DNA of 64,000 nucleotides, taken from the NCBI GenBank assembly GCA_034509735.1, contig JACGWO010000005.1:26220383-26284382 (forward strand), given 5' to 3'. The DNA is from Sesamum alatum. Its lineage: Eukaryota; Streptophyta; Magnoliopsida; Lamiales; Pedaliaceae. This document shows positions 59,904 to 64,000 of this stretch, piece after piece. The translations under genes and the position numbers were made by a program. Numbering within the stretch: position 1 is the first letter of the stretch; each line of letters opens with the position of its first letter. Below the pieces are notes generated by a model. It worked only from the letters and a program-made list of their open reading frames with translations, was not told where the DNA came from and did not search any database.

Positions 59904-61710
59904 CCGGTTCGATGTAAGGGGCATAGATCTATGTGCTTGGCATGATCTACTTACTTTTATGGCTTTATTGACATGTTAGATTATATAAATGTATGAATAA
60001 TATGATGATTCAATTGTTTGAATTTGATGGACTTTTGGCATGCTTATTTTTGTTAGATTGGTTCTAAAATTGCATGCTTATTTTCAGAATAATTGTTACT
60101 GTTATTGTGCTGAAAAAGATGTTGGAAAATAAAAATAAAAAAAAATTTGGATCGGACAGCAGCGGCCGTGCGCAGACGGCCGCTGCCGGCCGAGGCCAGC
60201 GCGCGGCACAGAGCGTGCGCGCACGCTTGCTGCCTGCGCGCGTGGGCTGGCCTGTGCGTGCGGGTGGCCAGCAGGCACAACGGGTGGGCCATTTTGTGCC
60301 GTTTTTTGACGTTTTCTGGAAAATTTAATTTTCTGTATTTTCTGCACAATATTATGAAAATATGTTAATTTTGCATATTTGATTTTGGAATAATTGGATT
60401 ATTCCTTAGATTAAATTTGCTTAATTAATTTGTGGTTAATACATGCATTGGATGCATTGTTAAAAAAATGTCCATTAAATTTAAAATTTGAATTTTGCAT
60501 ATTATTTGTATGTTTATGCTTTTGTGATGTTGGACATTACTTGGGTATTTGGAATATCCATTGGTTTTTATGCATGGTTATTTGGAATAATTGTGGTATG
60601 TGAGTTGATGGAATCAACATGGGATGATCACAAGAGCCCTAGACCTTATGTATGCATGAATGAATGATCATTTATTTTATGTTGGGTGGGGCCTGCGTGC
60701 CTCTTGTTTTTGGGACTATCATCTTCCGTATTTTCAGCCTCATGATGTTAAGGCTTGTTTTCATTATTACCAATGTATTACTTTCAGTTGTAATGAAAGT
60801 AGATAGGATTGGTGAGGTTTTAATTTTAACAAGCATTTGGAGTCGGAGACCCCAAGGAGGAGCATCAAGGCGTGAAACAAGAAGCACTACAAGGCCCATT
60901 GGAATGACAATGGGTATGTTATTATTGTAATAATTTATGACCACCCTAGACAGACCATAGACTCACTGTGGACTCAGTGGGTCACATTGGGCTTGTGATC
61001 ATCCTAACAGGGGTATGCTATGTTTTCTGCATGAGGCGTATTTATTTATTTCTTTAAATATTGGATATTTATGCGTGCTAAAATACCATAATGTGATGAG
61101 GTCTCGGTCATACACAAACTCTCATTTGGTTGGACCAAATTAAATATTGGGCCCAGAACGGACTTGGATCAAAATGGTATTTTGATCTGTCCGAGCCTTC
61201 GATCCACAACAATGTGGTGAGGAAGCTACCACTACCCAAGTGTGGTCTCACGAGTTGTGGCACACTTGGACTAGGGGAAAGATGCACCATTGTTGTGAAC
61301 AAAAAGACTGAGCTTGCTGTCTCCCTGTCTCACGAGTCGTGGGGGGGGACAGTTTGAGGCATGATTTGGTTGATGGTTCGGGCCCAACACTGAGTAACAT
61401 GGTTCGCTTGGAGTCCTCGGAACCATGTGAATAGGTGAGGCAAAATATCTTGGGAATCTCATTGGATGAGAATGATATTGGATATCTCCCACGAGGTCTT
61501 CTTCATGTGAATCGTAAAAAGCGGGGCATGGAGATTACGCTTGTGGATCCCAAGCCCACTAGGAAATGGTTTCCCGAAACTCCACTTGAGAGTGGTGGAC
61601 TTTCGCATAAATAGTGGGACGGTTAAGGACTAAAAGACCAAGTCTTCAACTTGAACAATAATATTACCATCATCTGCTAATTTCTGCTTTACATTTTCAT
61701 TAATGTAGAT
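59904..61710 (+). other. Long untranslated leader of Copia element 3
   Basis: About 1.8 kb between primer site and gag. A very GC-rich patch lies at 60155-60296 with strong inverted repeats (CGGCCG TGCGCAGA CGGCCG), set in AT-rich DNA. The part from 61093 is shared with element 2, including two copies of TCTCACGAGT-GTGG type text (61246 and 61328). No gene is seen; open frames in the GC patch are compositional. A role in packaging or translation control is only inference. Confidence 0.55.
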
Positions 61711-62575
61711 ATGTCTAAGAACCCATTAACCATGATTCTAGAGATTAACAAATTCAACGGAACGAACTACTCGGACTGGCTGAGAAACCTGAGGATTGTC
61801 CCCAATTTCGAGAACCAAGGCTACGTCTTGGACGAGCCGCCACCGAGCGACTTACTGGAGGGGTCCACGCCTGAAGAACGTTTCACGTTCGAGAAATGGC
61901 ATGAGGACAATCGGAAAGTACGCAGTATCATACTGGCTTTGATGTCTAACGACATCCAGAAGTAGTATGAGAGGCTGGACAACGTCTCCGCCATAATGCT
62001 CCGCATAAACGAGGTTTATGCGGTTCCGCATATTAGATATGCCGCCACAAAAGTATTCTTTGGCACCAAGCTTGCTGAAGGAGCGTCTGTACAAAGTCAT
62101 GGGGTCAAGATGCTCTCCCTAGTGGAGAAACTCGAGGACCTTAAAGCTGGTCTTAACAATGACACGTACATTGACGTAATCCTCAGTTGCTTCCTCCATC
62201 CTATTACTCGTTTGTTGTATACTACAATGTGAACGGACTTGAGAAGTCTATTCATGAGTTGATCAGCATGCTGGTCCAATACGAGGCAACGCCCACAAGT
62301 CGGCGCCGACGGTATTGATAGGAGAGGCTTCAACCTCCAAGGCGAATGCAAGAGGGCTGGACGCTGGAAGAGGAAGAAGGGCAAAGGGAAGACGGTTGCG
62401 GCCCCTGCTCGCACTCCGGGCGTCCTTGTTGCTCTGGTTGGACCGAGCAAAGGGAAAGGGAAGGCCCATGGTTCTCAGCGGTCCAAAGCAAATGATGTCT
62501 GCATGCATTGCCAAGAGAAAGGGCATTGGAAGAGGGAGTGCCCACAACTCCTCTCCAACCAGGTATGTTTGTGGT
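61711..62575 (+). pseudogene. Copia element 3 gag, broken
   Basis: UBN2-type gag polyprotein start (MSKNPLTMILEINKFNGTNY), which would build the particle. A stop TAG at 61963-61965 follows DIQK. The frame goes on (YERLDNVSAIMLRINEVYAV) to about 62190, where a frameshift occurs. A K/R-rich hinge (about 62355-62470) and the zinc knuckle CMHCQEKGHWKREC (62500-62541) follow in another frame. One base fewer than in element 2 near 62563 puts protease out of frame with the knuckle. Since Copia gag and pol are normally one frame, this copy is defective. Confidence 0.82.
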
Positions 62576-64000
62576 TGAAGTAAATATGATTACTAATTCT
62601 GCTTCATGGGTATTGGATACCAGGTGTGGTGCTCACATCTGCAATGATTTGCAGGCACTGCAAAGAAGCAGAAGGCTAACCAAGGATGAGATGATCCTGA
62701 GGCTAGGTGATGGCAAAGCCGTTGCTGCGGAAGCCATAGGATCACTAGAGTTAGCCATTAGTAGCCATGTTAGGATTGTACTGAACAACTGTTTCTATGT
62801 ACCTAGCATGATTAAAACATTATTTCCATCCCGGTCCTTGATAAGGAGGGATATGAATTTACCATCAATAAAAATGGTTTTTTCATTATTAAAGTTGGTA
62901 TTTCTCATCTACTTGGTACATTGGTCAAACGGTCTGTACATACTTCAACAGTCTAATTGGATTATGACTGCAGAACACAAACGAAAACGCGATGATCATA
63001 ATGCACAGATATGGCATGCGAGGTTAGGTCATATCTCTAAAGATAGGATAAGAAGGTTGGTGGACTCAAAGAGTCTAAAAATAGACGATTTGGACAACCT
63101 ACCGACCTGCGAATCCTGTCTGAAGGGAAAGATGACCAAGAAACCCTTTGTTGGACAAAGTACGCTAGCCATTGGTCCATTGGATTTGATCTATACGGAT
63201 GTCTGTGGCCCACTAAATACTCAGGCTAGAGGTGGGTACTCGTACTTCATAACCTTTACCGATGATCACTCACGGTATGGTTATGTTTACCTGATGAGGT
63301 ACAAGTTTGAAGCCTTTGGAAGGTTTAAGGAATACAGACTTGAAGTAGAGAACCAAACCGGTCGAAAGATCAAAGCCCTTCAGTCGGACCGAGGTGGAGA
63401 GTATTTAAGTGGTGAGTTTACTGATTATCTAAAAGAGAATGGGATTCTCTCTCAGTGGACCCCTCCTGGAACACCACAGCTTAATGGTGTGTCTGAAAGG
63501 AGGAATCGGACCTTGTTGGACATGGTCCGATCCATGATGAGTTTTACCGAAATCCCCCTTTCCTTCTGGGGATATGCTCTTGAGACGGCGGCCAAAGTTT
63601 TGAACTTGGCGCCATCTAAAAAGGTATCCCAGATGCCATATGAGATATGGCATGGCAAGCCTGCCTCCTACAAATACTTGAAAGTATGGGGTCGCCCCGC
63701 ATATGTTAAGAGATTAGTGGGAGATAAACTGGACTCAAGGTCTAGTTTATGCAGGTTCATCGGCTATCCGAAAGAAACTGCGGGGTATTATTTCTGTGAT
63801 CACTCCCAGCAAAAGGTTTTTTTCTCGCGAAACGCAGTGTTCTTGGAAAAGGGTTTTTCATCGGATAGTCGACGCGATGAGGTACTCCTTGAGGAATCAA
63901 GTGAGGTACCCATGAGGCGACAGTGACATCTGAGCCAGTAGTTCCCACTGATATTATTCTAGTCCTCCGTAGGTCGGCCAAAGTATCCCATGCACCTGAT
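62565..64000 (+). pseudogene. Copia element 3 pol (protease, integrase, start of RT region), runs off the window
   Basis: One long open frame to 63926. The protease region is at about 62595-62800 with WVLDTRCGAHIC, where the catalytic D-T-G triad reads D-T-R (62616-62624). GAG-pre-integrase is at about 63007-63165 (WHARLGHI, H-x-H and C-x2-C). The integrase core follows with first Asp in YTDVCGPL, second in QSDRGGEY, and the NGVSERRNRTLLDMVRS box holding the Glu. The integrase C-terminal part runs to about 63880. A frameshift near 63920 moves the text (SEPVVPTDIILVLRRSAK) to another frame up to the window end. Closest in type to TNT1-94-like polyproteins. Reverse transcriptase would lie outside. 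The frameshift and altered protease suggest that it is inactive. Confidence 0.85.

Noticed and set aside
60053..60368. Open frames on both strands rich in R, A and P
   Set aside because: They come from the GC-rich patch in the retrotransposon leader; no domain, and all frames are open for compositional reasons.

Overview
This 64 kb window is nuclear DNA from a flowering plant, most likely a eudicot. It is AT-rich, the genes are intron-rich with GT-AG introns, two single-copy genes are land-plant specific (a class IV HD-ZIP factor and a group IV cyclic nucleotide-gated channel), and the rest is plant transposable elements. I cannot name the species. I see no rRNA, tRNA, CRISPR or organelle-derived block.

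Host genes. Both lie on the minus strand and look intact. The HD-ZIP IV gene (HDG2-like) has 10 coding exons at 16190-19481 and encodes 725 aa. The CNGC20-like channel has 12 coding exons at 44310-49901 and encodes 759 aa. All exon junctions were read by eye, and both models stay in frame to lengths normal for their families. Nothing suggests that the two genes work together.

Mobile DNA, left to right. 1-2698: the right part of a hAT element with a broken transposase, inserted in the 3' LTR of a minus-strand Copia element (2699 to about 5785). 5786-10602: a CACTA (En/Spm) element with a decayed Transposase_24 gene; 26853-28454 is a second, 5'-truncated copy. 13344-13647: a CACTA-type MITE with TSD GTG. 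20654-21068: a complete 415 bp TRIM element with TSD GATAT. 23620-23890: a SINE with a 16 bp TSD. 24555-26852: nested foldback elements. Several foldback elements have 9-10 bp target duplications of Mutator type (22483-22717, 25140-26415, 29197-29735, 38726-39277). 30640-35811: a decayed MULE transposase gene split by a 2.1 kb solo Copia LTR (31002-33113). 36378-38656: a non-autonomous hAT element (TSD ACTCTAGA) with a Pack-MULE inside it (36910-38115), which carries a captured DUF1645-like host gene. 39564-43743: a non-autonomous Ty3/gypsy element of TR-GAG type (LTRs, gag remnant, no pol, TSD ATATA). 52367-64000: two Copia elements of one family with LTRs of about 2.2 kb; the first is deleted for its PBS, leader and reverse transcriptase, and the second runs off the window end.

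Overall the window is two conserved genes in a deep nest of mostly dead transposons. I found no new enzymatic or defence system. The best leads are the Pack-MULE within a hAT, the very small TRIM that shares a primer-site type with the TR-GAG element, and the foldback Mutator-like elements.
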